Part shown: in pieces, positions 7,600 to 16,250 of the stretch
Layout: the number at the start of each line of letters is the position of its first letter
How positions within the stretch are numbered: position 1 is the first letter of the stretch
Assembly: GCA_964463965.1 (NCBI GenBank)
Contig: CAYXED010000006.1
Location: 61,118-125,117 of the forward strand
Direction: 5' to 3'
From: UBA2166 sp964463965
Lineage (GTDB): Bacteria; Nitrospirota; Nitrospiria; Nitrospirales; UBA2166
DNA length: 64,000 nucleotides
The notes under the pieces: model-generated
Told to the model about the DNA's origin: nothing
The model's database searches: none
The model's input: only the letters and a program-made list of their open reading frames with translations
Position numbers and translations under genes: made by a program

Positions 7600-9032
7600 G
7601 CCTGATCAGTTCCCCCCACTGTCATGCCGTCTACCTTTATTGTTGGCAACCCTACACCAACTGGTACGGATTGCCCATCTTTACCACATGTTCCAATGCC
7701 ATCGTCAAGGCGTAAGTCGTTTCCGACCATTGAAACTCGTGTGAGAACTTCGGGCCCGCTTCCTATCAGTGTCGCATCTTTTACGGGTTTGGTTACTTGT
7801 CCATTCTCAATCAAGTAGGCTTCGCTTGCAGAAAAGACGAACATGCCATTAGTAATGTCAACTTGTCCTCCACCAAAGGAGACAGCATATAGGCCTTTTT
7901 TTACGGAGCGAATAATGTCATCTGGGTTAGATTCTCCTGGAAGCATAAAGGTGTTAGTCATCCGTGGTAGAGGCATGCTCATAAAGCTTTCCCGTCGGCC
8001 ATTACCTGTTAGTGGAATGCCCATTAGGCGAGCATTCAGGCGGTCCGTGATGTAGCCACGGAGGATACCTTTTTCAATCAAAGTAGTTTTAGTTGTTGGC
8101 GTCCCTTCGTCATCTATATTGAGAGAACCACGACGCCAGGGAATTGTGCCATCATCAACAACAGTGCAGAGTGGAGATGCAACCCTTTCACCTATTCTAT
8201 CAGTAAAGGCAGATGTTTTTTTCCGGTTGAAGTCAGCCTCTAGGCCGTGTCCTATGGCTTCGTGTAGCAGAATTCCTGGCCAACCTGGGCCTAAAACGAC
8301 ATCCATCATTCCTGCTGGTGCAGGAACAGCATTAAGATTTACAATAGATTGGCGCGCTGCTTCCTTCGCGTAGTGTTCAAAGCGATTTTCATCAAAAAAG
8401 AAAGAAAACTCACTTCGCCCACCACCTCCAAAGGATCCCATTTTTTTTACGCCATTGTCTTCCGCAATACAGGTTACCTGAAGGCGTGAAAGTGGTTGAA
8501 TATCCCCAACCATCCACCCTTCTGCTGATGCTATCATTACTATTTTGTTTTCTGTTGCGAATGACGCCATCACATTTTTAATTCTCGAGTCATATTCACG
8601 AGCAATTGTATTTATTTTTTCCAATAGGGCAACCTTTTCTTTAGTCGCAATTTCAGTGGCTGGAATATTAACTGGATATAATGATTGAGGTGTGAGCGTG
8701 CGTTGAGAGGTTGCAATGGTAGTAGTATCACTAGGCGACCGTGCGATATATTTAGCTGTTTTTGCGGCAATTTTAAGTTGTTCTAGCGTTATCTCATCTG
8801 TATAGGCATAGCCTGTTTTCTCACCAGCGGTTGCGCGTACACCAACACCCTGTGATACGTGACTAGATGCTTTTTTAACTATACCCTCTTCGAGTGAGAC
8901 TGAATCGGCAATGCTATGTTCAAAGTACAGATCCGCATCATCAACCTCAGGTACTTTTATGAGACCAATCGCCTGATCAATTTCTCGTTCTGTGACACCA
9001 AATTGCTGTAGTAGAGTATTATGATCTTCCAT
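7596..9032 (-). CDS. tldD: TldD metalloprotease subunit
   Basis: This 478-residue protein carries the zinc-binding HEAIGH motif (residues about 257-262) followed by GLEADFNRK, and the C-terminal GTCGKDGQSVPVG block typical of TldD. With TldE it forms a cylindrical heterodimer acting on small unfolded peptides. I start it at ATG 9032 (MEDHNTLL), preceded by GAAGGACAAGG, instead of an upstream in-frame GTG at 9074 that has no ribosome binding site. The resulting length matches E. coli TldD (about 480). An AAATTGTA/TACAATTT inverted repeat sits about 100-125 bases upstream and might be a regulatory site. Confidence 0.93.
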   Translation of the reverse strand: MEDHNTLLQQFGVTEREIDQAIGLIKVPEVDDADLYFEHSIADSVSLEEGIVKKASSHVSQGVGVRATAGEKTGYAYTDEITLEQLKIAAKTAKYIARSPSDTTTIATSQRTLTPQSLYPVNIPATEIATKEKVALLEKINTIAREYDSRIKNVMASFATENKIVMIASAEGWMVGDIQPLSRLQVTCIAEDNGVKKMGSFGGGGRSEFSFFFDENRFEHYAKEAARQSIVNLNAVPAPAGMMDVVLGPGWPGILLHEAIGHGLEADFNRKKTSAFTDRIGERVASPLCTVVDDGTIPWRRGSLNIDDEGTPTTKTTLIEKGILRGYITDRLNARLMGIPLTGNGRRESFMSMPLPRMTNTFMLPGESNPDDIIRSVKKGLYAVSFGGGQVDITNGMFVFSASEAYLIENGQVTKPVKDATLIGSGPEVLTRVSMVGNDLRLDDGIGTCGKDGQSVPVGVGLPTIKVDGMTVGGTDQA

Positions 9033-9275
9033 AGACCTTGTCCTTCGTGTGATTGTGAGCGTGCAGGGAAACACTTTAGCTATTAAAATTATAGTCTAAG
9101 GGAAAAGGTGCTCGCAACCGGGTGGGTATATAAATTGTACAGGAGAGTAATACAATTTCTCTTGAAAAATTAACAGTTACAGTTTGGGTTAGAATTCATG
9201 GTATGTAGAGGTGGGTTTTCTGTATGTCAATTGTTTGGGAGTTACTGTAAACATTGGATATATTACTCGCTGGCC

Positions 9276-9304
9276 TTGACCAATTCTTGGCACGGCTTTA
9301 TTCT
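9276..9304 (+). promoter_or_regulatory. Sigma-70 promoter of tRNA-Pro
   Basis: TTGACC at 9276-9281 and TATTCT at 9299-9304 are separated by 17 bases. Transcription would start near 9311, a few bases before the tRNA at 9318. The same transcript may run on into acyP and apt. Confidence 0.6.
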
Positions 9305-9317
9305 TTAACCTCCCAGT

Positions 9318-9394
<77 letters not shown>

Positions 9395-9412
9395 TTAGCC
9401 TGAGGCTTGTTT

Positions 9413-9712
9413 GTGTTAGAAGCTGGTGAGATAGTAGCGATTCGTGTTGTAGTTGCTGGAAAGGTCCAAGGTGTAGGCTTTCGTTTTTTTGTGTCAGGTT
9501 TGGCGAGGGACCTTGGAATTACTGGATCTGTGAAAAACCTCAATGATGGTACGGTGGAGGTTAAGGCATATGCTTCAAAAGGGACGGTCGAGTTAATGGT
9601 TGAGCAATTGCGGCATGGACCACCTCGTTCGTTTGTTAGTGATGTCGATGTGGTATGGCTTCCAAAACAGACTGAGGTAGATAGGCCTGTTAACTTTACA
9701 ATTCTGAGGTAA
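9413..9712 (+). CDS. acyP: Acylphosphatase
   Basis: This roughly 99-residue protein is a standard small acylphosphatase, hydrolysing acyl phosphates such as carbamoyl phosphate. It shows the active-site loop GKVQGVGFRFFV with the phosphate-binding Arg, and the catalytic Asn in GSVKNLNDGTVEV. The start is either GTG 9413, with GAGG seven bases upstream, or TTG 9407. I prefer the GTG. It lies 18 bases after tRNA-Pro and 5 bases before apt, so it is probably co-transcribed with both. Confidence 0.9.
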   Translation: MLEAGEIVAIRVVVAGKVQGVGFRFFVSGLARDLGITGSVKNLNDGTVEVKAYASKGTVELMVEQLRHGPPRSFVSDVDVVWLPKQTEVDRPVNFTILR

Positions 9713-9717
9713 TTGCT

Positions 9718-10242
9718 ATGGCTGTTGATTTGAAAAAAATGATTCGTGAGGTTCCCGATTTTCCAAAACCCGGCATACTGTTTTATGACATTACTACTTT
9801 ATTAAAGGATCCAGCAGGTTTCCGGACAGTTACTGATCAACTTATTGAGACTCTTAAGCCTTATGAATTTTCCAAGGTCATTGGAATTGAGTCTCGGGGG
9901 TTTATTTTTGGGGGACCATTAGCGGATCGGTTGAATCTTGGTTTAGTGCCTATTCGGAAGCCTGGAAAGTTGCCAGCGGAGACTATTGAAAAGTCTTATT
10001 CGCTAGAATATGGCACTAATACAATCGTGATACATAAGGATGCTGTGCAATCTGGGGAGAGAGTTCTTATTGTTGATGATCTATTGGCGACTGGAGGAAC
10101 ATCAGAAGCAGCTGTCCAGCTTGTTGAACAGCTGGGAGGTGTGGTTGCCTGTATTGCCTTTGTTGTAGAGCTTAGATTCCTAAATGCTCGAGCTAAATTT
10201 AAGAATTATCCTGTGGTGTCGCTTCTTCAGTATGATTCGTAG
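9718..10242 (+). CDS. apt: Adenine phosphoribosyltransferase
   Basis: The 174-residue enzyme makes AMP from adenine and PRPP in the purine salvage pathway. The N-terminus IREVPDFPKPGILFYDIT and the segment IGIESRGFIFGGPLA are typical of Apt, and VLIVDDLLATGGTS is the PRPP-binding motif. The length is normal. It follows acyP by five bases and is followed by a convergent hairpin terminator. A de novo purine gene (purC) lies on the opposite strand just downstream. Confidence 0.96.
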   Translation: MAVDLKKMIREVPDFPKPGILFYDITTLLKDPAGFRTVTDQLIETLKPYEFSKVIGIESRGFIFGGPLADRLNLGLVPIRKPGKLPAETIEKSYSLEYGTNTIVIHKDAVQSGERVLIVDDLLATGGTSEAAVQLVEQLGGVVACIAFVVELRFLNARAKFKNYPVVSLLQYDS

Positions 10243-10249
10243 CTCCCTG

Positions 10250-10266
10250 GGGCCTTGATGAGGCCC
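10250..10266 (+). terminator. Hairpin terminator between apt and purC
   Basis: GGGCCT (10250-10255) and AGGCCC (10261-10266) enclose a 5-base loop and are followed by ACTCTTTT. It sits between convergent apt and purC and fits an intrinsic terminator for apt. Confidence 0.6.
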
Positions 10267-10272
10267 ACTCTT

Positions 10273-11184
10273 TTACCCTCCTATAAGTTGGTTCAAAATT
10301 TGGAGATACTTCTCGCTAGTCTGTTCGATGACTTCCATGGGTAGGTTTGGTGCTGGTGGTGAGTGATCCCATCCCGTCGTATCAAGGTAGTCGCGGACAA
10401 ACTGCTTATCAAAACTTGGTGGGGTTTTCCCTTGCATTACCTCAGATTTTGGCCAGAAACGCGATGAGTCTGGAGTGAGTACTTCATCAATGAGCATTAG
10501 TTCATTGGTTTTAGGGTCGATACCAAACTCAAATTTTGTGTCCGCAATTACAATTCCATGTTTAAGGGCTAGTTTTGCTGCAAGTGTATAAATTTTCAGA
10601 CTTTCGTTTCTAACTTTCTCGGCAAGATCAACTCCAATGAGGCGTTCCATCTCTTCATATGGAATGTTTTCATCATGTCCTGTTGTTGCTTTTGTTGATG
10701 GGGTAAAAATTGGATCTTGAAATTGTTGGGATTCTTGAATTCCATCTTCAAGTTTTTGACCGCATACAGTGCCGTGTTTAAGGTATTCCTTCCAAGCTGA
10801 TCCAGAGATATACCCTCTAACAATGCATTCGACAGGAAGAGGTGCCGTTTTTTTTACTAGCATGGTTCTTCCACGGAGTGAGTCGTGATGGGGTAGGCAT
10901 TCTGCCGGGAATGATTTTACATCTGTGCTGATTAAGTGATGTGGAATCAGGTTTTCATGCTTCCATAAAGATGAAAACCAAAACTCTGTTAGTTGGGTGA
11001 GCACATAACCTTTCCCAGGTATTCCATCAGGGATAATGACATCAAATGCAGAAATCCTATCTGTTGCAACAAGCAGCAAAGAGTCTTCCAAGTCATAGAT
11101 GTCCCGAACTTTCCCTCGGCCAAGTAATTTTAAGTTCGTACAATTTGTTTCCAAGATGAGTGGGGGTATTTTGTTTGAGGTCAT
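10273..11184 (-). CDS. purC: Phosphoribosylaminoimidazole-succinocarboxamide (SAICAR) synthase
   Basis: This 303-residue ATP-grasp-like enzyme joins CAIR and aspartate in purine biosynthesis. Signatures are LLGRGKVRDIYDL near the N-terminus, PVECIVRGYISGSAWKEY and LIDEVLTPDSSRFWP. It is the long form of PurC (about 300 residues), unlike the roughly 240-residue Bacillus/E. coli type. I start it at ATG 11184 (MTSNKIPPL), with AAGG upstream and a 16-base gap after sua5. The longer frame to 11265 would overlap sua5. It is the last gene of a minus-strand set with DegT, SLC13 and Sua5. Confidence 0.95.
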   Translation of the reverse strand: MTSNKIPPLILETNCTNLKLLGRGKVRDIYDLEDSLLLVATDRISAFDVIIPDGIPGKGYVLTQLTEFWFSSLWKHENLIPHHLISTDVKSFPAECLPHHDSLRGRTMLVKKTAPLPVECIVRGYISGSAWKEYLKHGTVCGQKLEDGIQESQQFQDPIFTPSTKATTGHDENIPYEEMERLIGVDLAEKVRNESLKIYTLAAKLALKHGIVIADTKFEFGIDPKTNELMLIDEVLTPDSSRFWPKSEVMQGKTPPSFDKQFVRDYLDTTGWDHSPPAPNLPMEVIEQTSEKYLQILNQLIGG

Positions 11185-11200
11185 TATCAGCGCCTTTTCT

Positions 11201-12187
11201 TTAATTGTTGATGTTTTTGCTTCCTGCTTGTGCCCTACGAATTTTATCCATAATTGCAACCCCAATGCCTTGTTCTTCTAGTGTTTCAACTAGTAAAACA
11301 TCAATGTTTTGAATTTCCGCATCAAGAAAGGTTGCAAAAAGGTTTTTTCCATAATCTTCATCACTCCCTGTTATGTGACGATAAAATTTAACTAAGTGTT
11401 TGTCAATTTTTGCATGGCGACATAAAACGCCAATATTTTTTTTTGAGTTTTTCCACTGGTCTATTGTTTCTAACCATCTGTCTGGGGTAACTGGGACGAT
11501 CAAAAAATTTGGCGCGTAGTGTCTGTAGTTTGTGCCAGGAGACTTGAAAGGAGTATTAGTATTTGGTGAATTAACTAATTGGACAGTGCCGATAACGCAT
11601 TCAAGCATATGAGTGGTAATCGCCCCAGGTCTGAGAATGCATGGGATATCATTTGACATATCGATTACAGTTGATTCAAGGCCAATTTCGCAAGGGCCTC
11701 CATCAATGGCCATATCAAGGTCGTTTCCAATTTCATTCAATACGTCTTCGATGCGTGTCGGGCTTGGGCGGCCAGATAGATTTGCACTGGGTGCAGCAAT
11801 TGGAACTTCTGACAACTGTATGAGGCTTGATGCAATAGGGTGGGCAGGCATTCTGATAGCGATTGTTGGAAGACCTGCTGTTACTACTTGCGGTATGGAA
11901 GGGGAGCTAGTGAAAACAATTGTTAGGGGGCCAGGCCAAAAAGCCTCCATCAATTGTCTAGCTTTGTCTGAGACGCTAGTGACAAGTTTATTTGCTTCCG
12001 TAATTGAGGCAACATGTACGATCAGTGGGTTATTACTTGGACGTCCTTTTATTTTGAAGATTCGATGAATCGCGCTCTGATCGTATATATTTGCGCCAAT
12101 ACCGTAGACTGTTTCCGTGGGAAAACCGACAACACCTCCAGCTCGAAGTATGCTTGCTGCTGTCTTGATTAGTTTCTCATCACGCAT
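11201..12187 (-). CDS. sua5: L-threonylcarbamoyladenylate synthase, Sua5 type
   Basis: The 328-residue protein makes threonylcarbamoyl-AMP for the t6A37 tRNA modification. The N-terminal YrdC domain (residues about 5-200) shows GGVVGFPTETVYGIGA, KIKGRPSNNPLIVHV and APSANLSGRPSPT. The C-terminal 110 residues form the Sua5 domain that distinguishes it from the short TsaC form, with SPGTNYRHYAPNFLI as the linker. It sits between an SLC13 transporter gene and purC on the minus strand. No clear ribosome binding site precedes the ATG. Confidence 0.93.
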   Translation of the reverse strand: MRDEKLIKTAASILRAGGVVGFPTETVYGIGANIYDQSAIHRIFKIKGRPSNNPLIVHVASITEANKLVTSVSDKARQLMEAFWPGPLTIVFTSSPSIPQVVTAGLPTIAIRMPAHPIASSLIQLSEVPIAAPSANLSGRPSPTRIEDVLNEIGNDLDMAIDGGPCEIGLESTVIDMSNDIPCILRPGAITTHMLECVIGTVQLVNSPNTNTPFKSPGTNYRHYAPNFLIVPVTPDRWLETIDQWKNSKKNIGVLCRHAKIDKHLVKFYRHITGSDEDYGKNLFATFLDAEIQNIDVLLVETLEEQGIGVAIMDKIRRAQAGSKNINN

Positions 12188-12211
12188 ATAAAAAACTGTG
12201 ATGTGTTATTA

Positions 12212-13771
12212 CTAATTTGGGTTTGCCCATATTGGTAATTGTTGTGGTGAAATCTCGAGAAATGGAATACTCCACAGGAGTGTCACAATAGTAATTATTA
12301 CAATACCAAAACAATTAATAACAAACCCGTACAGCAACATTTTTCGAATTGGAATTCGCCCAGTTGAAAAGACGATTGCATTTGGTAGGGTGGCAACAGG
12401 AAGCATAAATGCACAGGAGGCTGCGAGTGTTGCAGGGAGCATTAGAAGAATGGGATGAATTTCAAGTCCCAGAGCGGTATTTGCCATGATTGGCATTAGA
12501 ATGGCCGTTGTTGCAGTGTTCGATGTAATTTCGGTAAGGAAAGTCATGCTGGTAACTAGTCCCATTACAAGAAGTGGTATTGATACATCTGTTGCGTGTT
12601 GCATTTGCTGCCCGATCCATATTGAGAGGCCAGAAACATCAAATCCCTTTGCGATCGCCAGTCCTCCGCCAAATAATAGCAACATGCCCCATGGAATTCG
12701 ATTCGCGTGTTCCCAATCAAGTAGTGGTTTTAGCTCGCCGTTATGTTTTACACGAATTGCAAAGCAGAGTAGGACCATAAAAAGTACGACGGTTGCATCT
12801 GTTAAGTATTTTTCGACGGGGAGATCTTGAAACACGTCAAAGTAGTAAAATATTTGTGACCAGCCTGGAATTTGCCACTCTCCTATTGGAATAGGTTTTC
12901 GAAATATCCACAGGAGTGCAGTTGTAAGCACAATGCGACCAATCCAGCGTTCTCCTGTGCTCATAGTCCCAAGATTGGATAGCTCAGTTTTAATCACATT
13001 GGTGTTGGATGATCCTGGAGCTGTTGAAGGAAGTGGAGTTAGAATCCACATGAATACTGCCCATGTCAAAGGAACAAAAATAATTACTATTGGCACGGTA
13101 ATTATGGACCATGTGGCAAAAGTCATTGGAGGTGCCGAGGGGAACTGCTCGCTAAATTGACTAGCAAAAATTAAATTCGGTGGTGTGCCTATGAGCGTCC
13201 CCATTCCACCGATATTTGCAGCATACGCAATCCCAAGTAATAAGCTAATTGATAAGTTTTCAGGCCATTGATTTTTTTGTGTCTCCAAGGTTTTCCATGA
13301 ATTTTGCAGTTGACTGAGAAGTGCAAGTGCAATAGGAAGCATCATTAGGGTAGTTGCCGTATTACTAATCCACATAGAAAGGAATGAAGCAGAAATCATA
13401 CAACCTAAAACAATTTGTTTTGGGTTGGTTCCAATCCAGGACATGATATATAGTGCTATGCGTTTGTGTAGGTTCCATTTCTCTATGCCTTGGGCCAAAA
13501 AAAGCCCACCCATTAAAAGAAAAATCAATTCATGAGCGTAGCTTTTAATCGCATCTTGACTAGTCATAATACCGAGAATTGGGAGTAGTATTGCTGGTAC
13601 TAGAGAGGTCATTGGTATGGGTAGCGCTTCCGTGATCCACCAGATGCCTACAAGCACTGTGATGGCTAAAACACTTTGTGCTCCAGTAGGTAGCGCAGAG
13701 TCAATTGGCCAGAAAAGAATTGCAAAAAATAGTCCTCCTCCTGTCCAAAATCCTGTTCTTGCCAAGGTCAT
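12212..13771 (-). CDS. SLC13/DASS-family sodium:anion symporter
   Basis: The 519-residue membrane protein has a dozen or so hydrophobic helices and both SNT sodium-binding motifs of the divalent anion/sodium symporter family: WISNTATTLMMLPIALALL (about residues 130-150) and ITSNTATTAILMPIMANTA (about 410-430). Members import dicarboxylates such as succinate, citrate, sulfate or related anions coupled to sodium. The substrate here cannot be fixed. It lies 8 bases after the DegT gene and 24 bases before sua5, consistent with one operon. Confidence 0.9.
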   Translation of the reverse strand: MTLARTGFWTGGGLFFAILFWPIDSALPTGAQSVLAITVLVGIWWITEALPIPMTSLVPAILLPILGIMTSQDAIKSYAHELIFLLMGGLFLAQGIEKWNLHKRIALYIMSWIGTNPKQIVLGCMISASFLSMWISNTATTLMMLPIALALLSQLQNSWKTLETQKNQWPENLSISLLLGIAYAANIGGMGTLIGTPPNLIFASQFSEQFPSAPPMTFATWSIITVPIVIIFVPLTWAVFMWILTPLPSTAPGSSNTNVIKTELSNLGTMSTGERWIGRIVLTTALLWIFRKPIPIGEWQIPGWSQIFYYFDVFQDLPVEKYLTDATVVLFMVLLCFAIRVKHNGELKPLLDWEHANRIPWGMLLLFGGGLAIAKGFDVSGLSIWIGQQMQHATDVSIPLLVMGLVTSMTFLTEITSNTATTAILMPIMANTALGLEIHPILLMLPATLAASCAFMLPVATLPNAIVFSTGRIPIRKMLLYGFVINCFGIVIITIVTLLWSIPFLEISPQQLPIWANPN

Positions 13772-13779
13772 TGAGGAAA

Positions 13780-14931
13780 TTACCGTTTTAAGTTGATGTA
13801 AAATGATCGAATACTTTCAACAATATAATGTTGTTGCTTCTCCGTGAGTTCAGGGTATATGGGAAGAGCAAGTGTTTCACGTGCTGCCTTTTCACTTTCT
13901 GGGAAATCTCCTTCACGATACATCAAATTTTCAAAACATTCTTGAAGGTGTAGAGGAATGGGATAGTAAACCTCTGAGGCGATCCCGTGCTCTTGAAGGT
14001 ATGCTCTGAGCTTGTCTCTTTCTTGGGCACGAATGACAAATTGGTTATAGGTATGATGATTGCTCACTCCCGTGTTAGCGTACATTGTTGCCGGCAGTAT
14101 TACGTCGGATGTTTCGAGTAGGTCAGTGTGTTTGAAAAGAGTTTCATAGCGAGATGCATTGTGCGTGCGTTGTTTTGTCCAACCATCAAGATATTTTAAT
14201 TTGACATTTAAAATGGCTGCTTGGATGGTATCAAGACGGAAGTTCCCCCCCATGAGCCTATGGTAGTACTTGTGCTCTGCACCGTGGACGCGAAGGGTAC
14301 GTAATTGACTAGAAAGGTTTGAGCTATTGGTCACAATCATACCCGCATCTCCCATTGCGCCAAGGTTTTTACTTGGAAAGAATGAAAAACAACCAACTGT
14401 TCCCATGCTTCCAGCTCGACGGCCATCTGCATAGGTTGCACCAAGTGCTTGAGCTCCGTCTTCAATTACAGACAGCTTGTAGCGCTTTGCAATCTCAAGA
14501 ATTGGTTGCATATTCGCACATTGGCCATACAAATGGACAGGAATAATGGCTTTTGTTCTTGGTGTGATAGCACGTTCAATTTTTTCTGGGTCAATAGTGT
14601 ATGAGATTGGGTCAATGTCAACGAATACCGGTTTTCCTCCAACGCGCACAATTACTTCAGCTGTTGCAAAGAAAGAATAGGGTGTTGTTATTATTTCGTT
14701 CTGGCTAGCCTGAATATCAAGCCCCATAAGAGCAAGGAGTAGCGCATCTGTGCCTGATGAGACACCAATTCCGTAGTCTGCTTGGCAATAAGATGAAATA
14801 TGGTTTTCAAGTATGCTTACTTCTTCCCCTAAAATAAATTTCTGACTTTGAACTACATGGGAGATTGCAGCCAAAATTTCTTTTTGGATTGGTGCGTGAT
14901 GAGCTTCTAAATCAAGTAGTGGAATATGCAC
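13780..14931 (-). CDS. DegT/DnrJ/EryC1/StrS-family PLP aminotransferase
   Basis: This 383-residue PLP enzyme has the Schiff-base lysine K188 in FFPSKNLGAMGD, the ring-stacking/aspartate segment VIEDGAQALGA (Asp158) and the SSGTDALLLAL cofactor loop. Family members transaminate keto-sugars at C3 or C4 during amino-sugar synthesis for polysaccharides, glycoproteins or antibiotics. No nucleotide-sugar genes are adjacent, so the sugar substrate is unknown. Start GTG 14931 has AGAGG six bases upstream. It is the first gene of the run DegT, SLC13, sua5, purC. Confidence 0.92.
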   Translation of the reverse strand: MHIPLLDLEAHHAPIQKEILAAISHVVQSQKFILGEEVSILENHISSYCQADYGIGVSSGTDALLLALMGLDIQASQNEIITTPYSFFATAEVIVRVGGKPVFVDIDPISYTIDPEKIERAITPRTKAIIPVHLYGQCANMQPILEIAKRYKLSVIEDGAQALGATYADGRRAGSMGTVGCFSFFPSKNLGAMGDAGMIVTNSSNLSSQLRTLRVHGAEHKYYHRLMGGNFRLDTIQAAILNVKLKYLDGWTKQRTHNASRYETLFKHTDLLETSDVILPATMYANTGVSNHHTYNQFVIRAQERDKLRAYLQEHGIASEVYYPIPLHLQECFENLMYREGDFPESEKAARETLALPIYPELTEKQQHYIVESIRSFYINLKR

Positions 14932-15034
14932 GATCGACCTCTGAAGTTTGCGTGGTGTATAATTGCAACTTCTTGACGCTCCCTAGAAATTTCGCAATAA
15001 TGAAAATCTTAACAGTTTATCTAGCAGTGATTCC

Positions 15035-16141
15035 ATGTTTGTGATCAAAACTACTTACACCATCTTCATTTCTTTCATCGCTTTTATTTTAAGCAGTGCC
15101 CCTGCCTTTTCAGCCTATATTGATGATCCTCCTCCCGGACTCTCCCTCTATATGGATATTCCCACAGCGTATATGTTAACTGAGGGACAATTTGAAGCTA
15201 CTGTTTCCTATCGTACGGTAAATGATACCGTCGATGTTTTTGGTTTTAAAGAGGATATAGCTGGTGGAAGCAATATTGGGACTCGTGGAGACTATCATGG
15301 AACGCAGGGGGTATTCCACTTTGGTCTCTGGGAAGGACTGCAGGTTTCATATAAAGGGGAGCTTCGCAACCTTGATGCGGGGTTGTCAACTGGGGATGTA
15401 GAGTATGCGAGTCACGATGTAATGCTGAAACAAAATCTCTTTCGCGAAGAGTCTTGGTACCCTACAGTGGCATTGGGTGTGTTTTACCGAGGTAATAGAG
15501 CCGAGAATATTTCACGAACTTTTAATTCAGTTAGTGGGAGTTTTTTAGGGGTCTCTGTTCCCAGCACGCCATTAGAGGACCCAGCGACTATTACGTTTGG
15601 TGGTATAGAAGATGACTCATTTGGGGCAGCTTTGTTTACCAGTAAGTCCTTTACTCCTCAATTGAGTGTCCATACATCTCTTGAATATTCGAGAACTATT
15701 GTTGGCTCTGAACTTCACTTAGAAACTGGTGGCTTGGATGTTAATATTCTAAACGACTTTTCTCGCCTTTTGGAAACTTCTGACTATATGTCGCATAACT
15801 TTTCGTTTGGATTTGGGGCTGTTTATCAGGTTACGAAGGATATTATGTTCAGTGCAGACTATAAGCGGATACAGGTGAGTCGCTCCGGTCAATCTGAAAT
15901 TGCAGAAAAAGACTTTAATTCCAATAATGTTATTTCTTGGCAAGTCAGTTACTCTCCTGTCTCGTGGTTTGCAATGTCTGCGACTGGAACCTATTTTTCT
16001 AACCAATTTCTTGGTGTCATTCCATCGCTTTACAATTCCAGAACTGCAAGCAAGTTTGGTAAAGATTATGGCTATCTAGGGGTTGGTATAACGTTCTTCC
16101 ATGATTTTGGAGCGTCCATCTTCAAGGATGAACGCTTCTAA
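15035..16141 (+). CDS. Outer-membrane beta-barrel protein, unknown function
   Basis: The 368-residue protein starts with a signal peptide (MFVIKTTYTIFISFIAFIL, cleavage near AFSA) and continues as alternating polar/aromatic strands typical of an outer-membrane barrel. It ends in Phe (ASIFKDERF), as expected of a C-terminal BAM signal. DDPPPGLSLYMDIPTAYMLTEGQFEATVSY after the signal resembles porin-like proteins annotated only by fold. No ligand motif is visible. It is transcribed divergently from the DegT gene and is followed by ribBA. Confidence 0.75.
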   Translation: MFVIKTTYTIFISFIAFILSSAPAFSAYIDDPPPGLSLYMDIPTAYMLTEGQFEATVSYRTVNDTVDVFGFKEDIAGGSNIGTRGDYHGTQGVFHFGLWEGLQVSYKGELRNLDAGLSTGDVEYASHDVMLKQNLFREESWYPTVALGVFYRGNRAENISRTFNSVSGSFLGVSVPSTPLEDPATITFGGIEDDSFGAALFTSKSFTPQLSVHTSLEYSRTIVGSELHLETGGLDVNILNDFSRLLETSDYMSHNFSFGFGAVYQVTKDIMFSADYKRIQVSRSGQSEIAEKDFNSNNVISWQVSYSPVSWFAMSATGTYFSNQFLGVIPSLYNSRTASKFGKDYGYLGVGITFFHDFGASIFKDERF

Positions 16142-16181
16142 GAAGTGCTTTAAAAAAGGCAAAAGTCTGTTGTAGCAATAT

Positions 16182-16223
16182 GAGGTGTCTGGGCACGCTG
16201 GGCGCCGAGTTGTTTGACACCTC
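16182..16223 (+). promoter_or_regulatory. Inverted repeat between the barrel gene and ribBA
   Basis: GAGGTGTC (16182-16189) and GACACCTC (16216-16223) can pair across 26 bases. The right arm contains most of the -35 hexamer of the proposed ribBA promoter, so terminator and promoter functions would overlap here. Confidence 0.4.
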
Positions 16224-16243
16224 CAGAAAGCCTCTTCTATAGT
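16214..16243 (+). promoter_or_regulatory. Sigma-70-like promoter of ribBA
   Basis: TTGACA at 16214-16219 and TATAGT at 16238-16243 are 18 bases apart. Seven bases separate the -10 box from the ATG at 16251, so the expected transcription start falls on or next to the start codon, giving a leaderless mRNA. Confidence 0.55.
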
Positions 16244-16250
16244 GACACCT

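Noticed and set aside
16142..16250. FMN riboswitch upstream of ribBA
   Set aside because: The gap is only about 100 bases and lacks the conserved RFN-element core. It holds a hairpin and a sigma-70 promoter instead.
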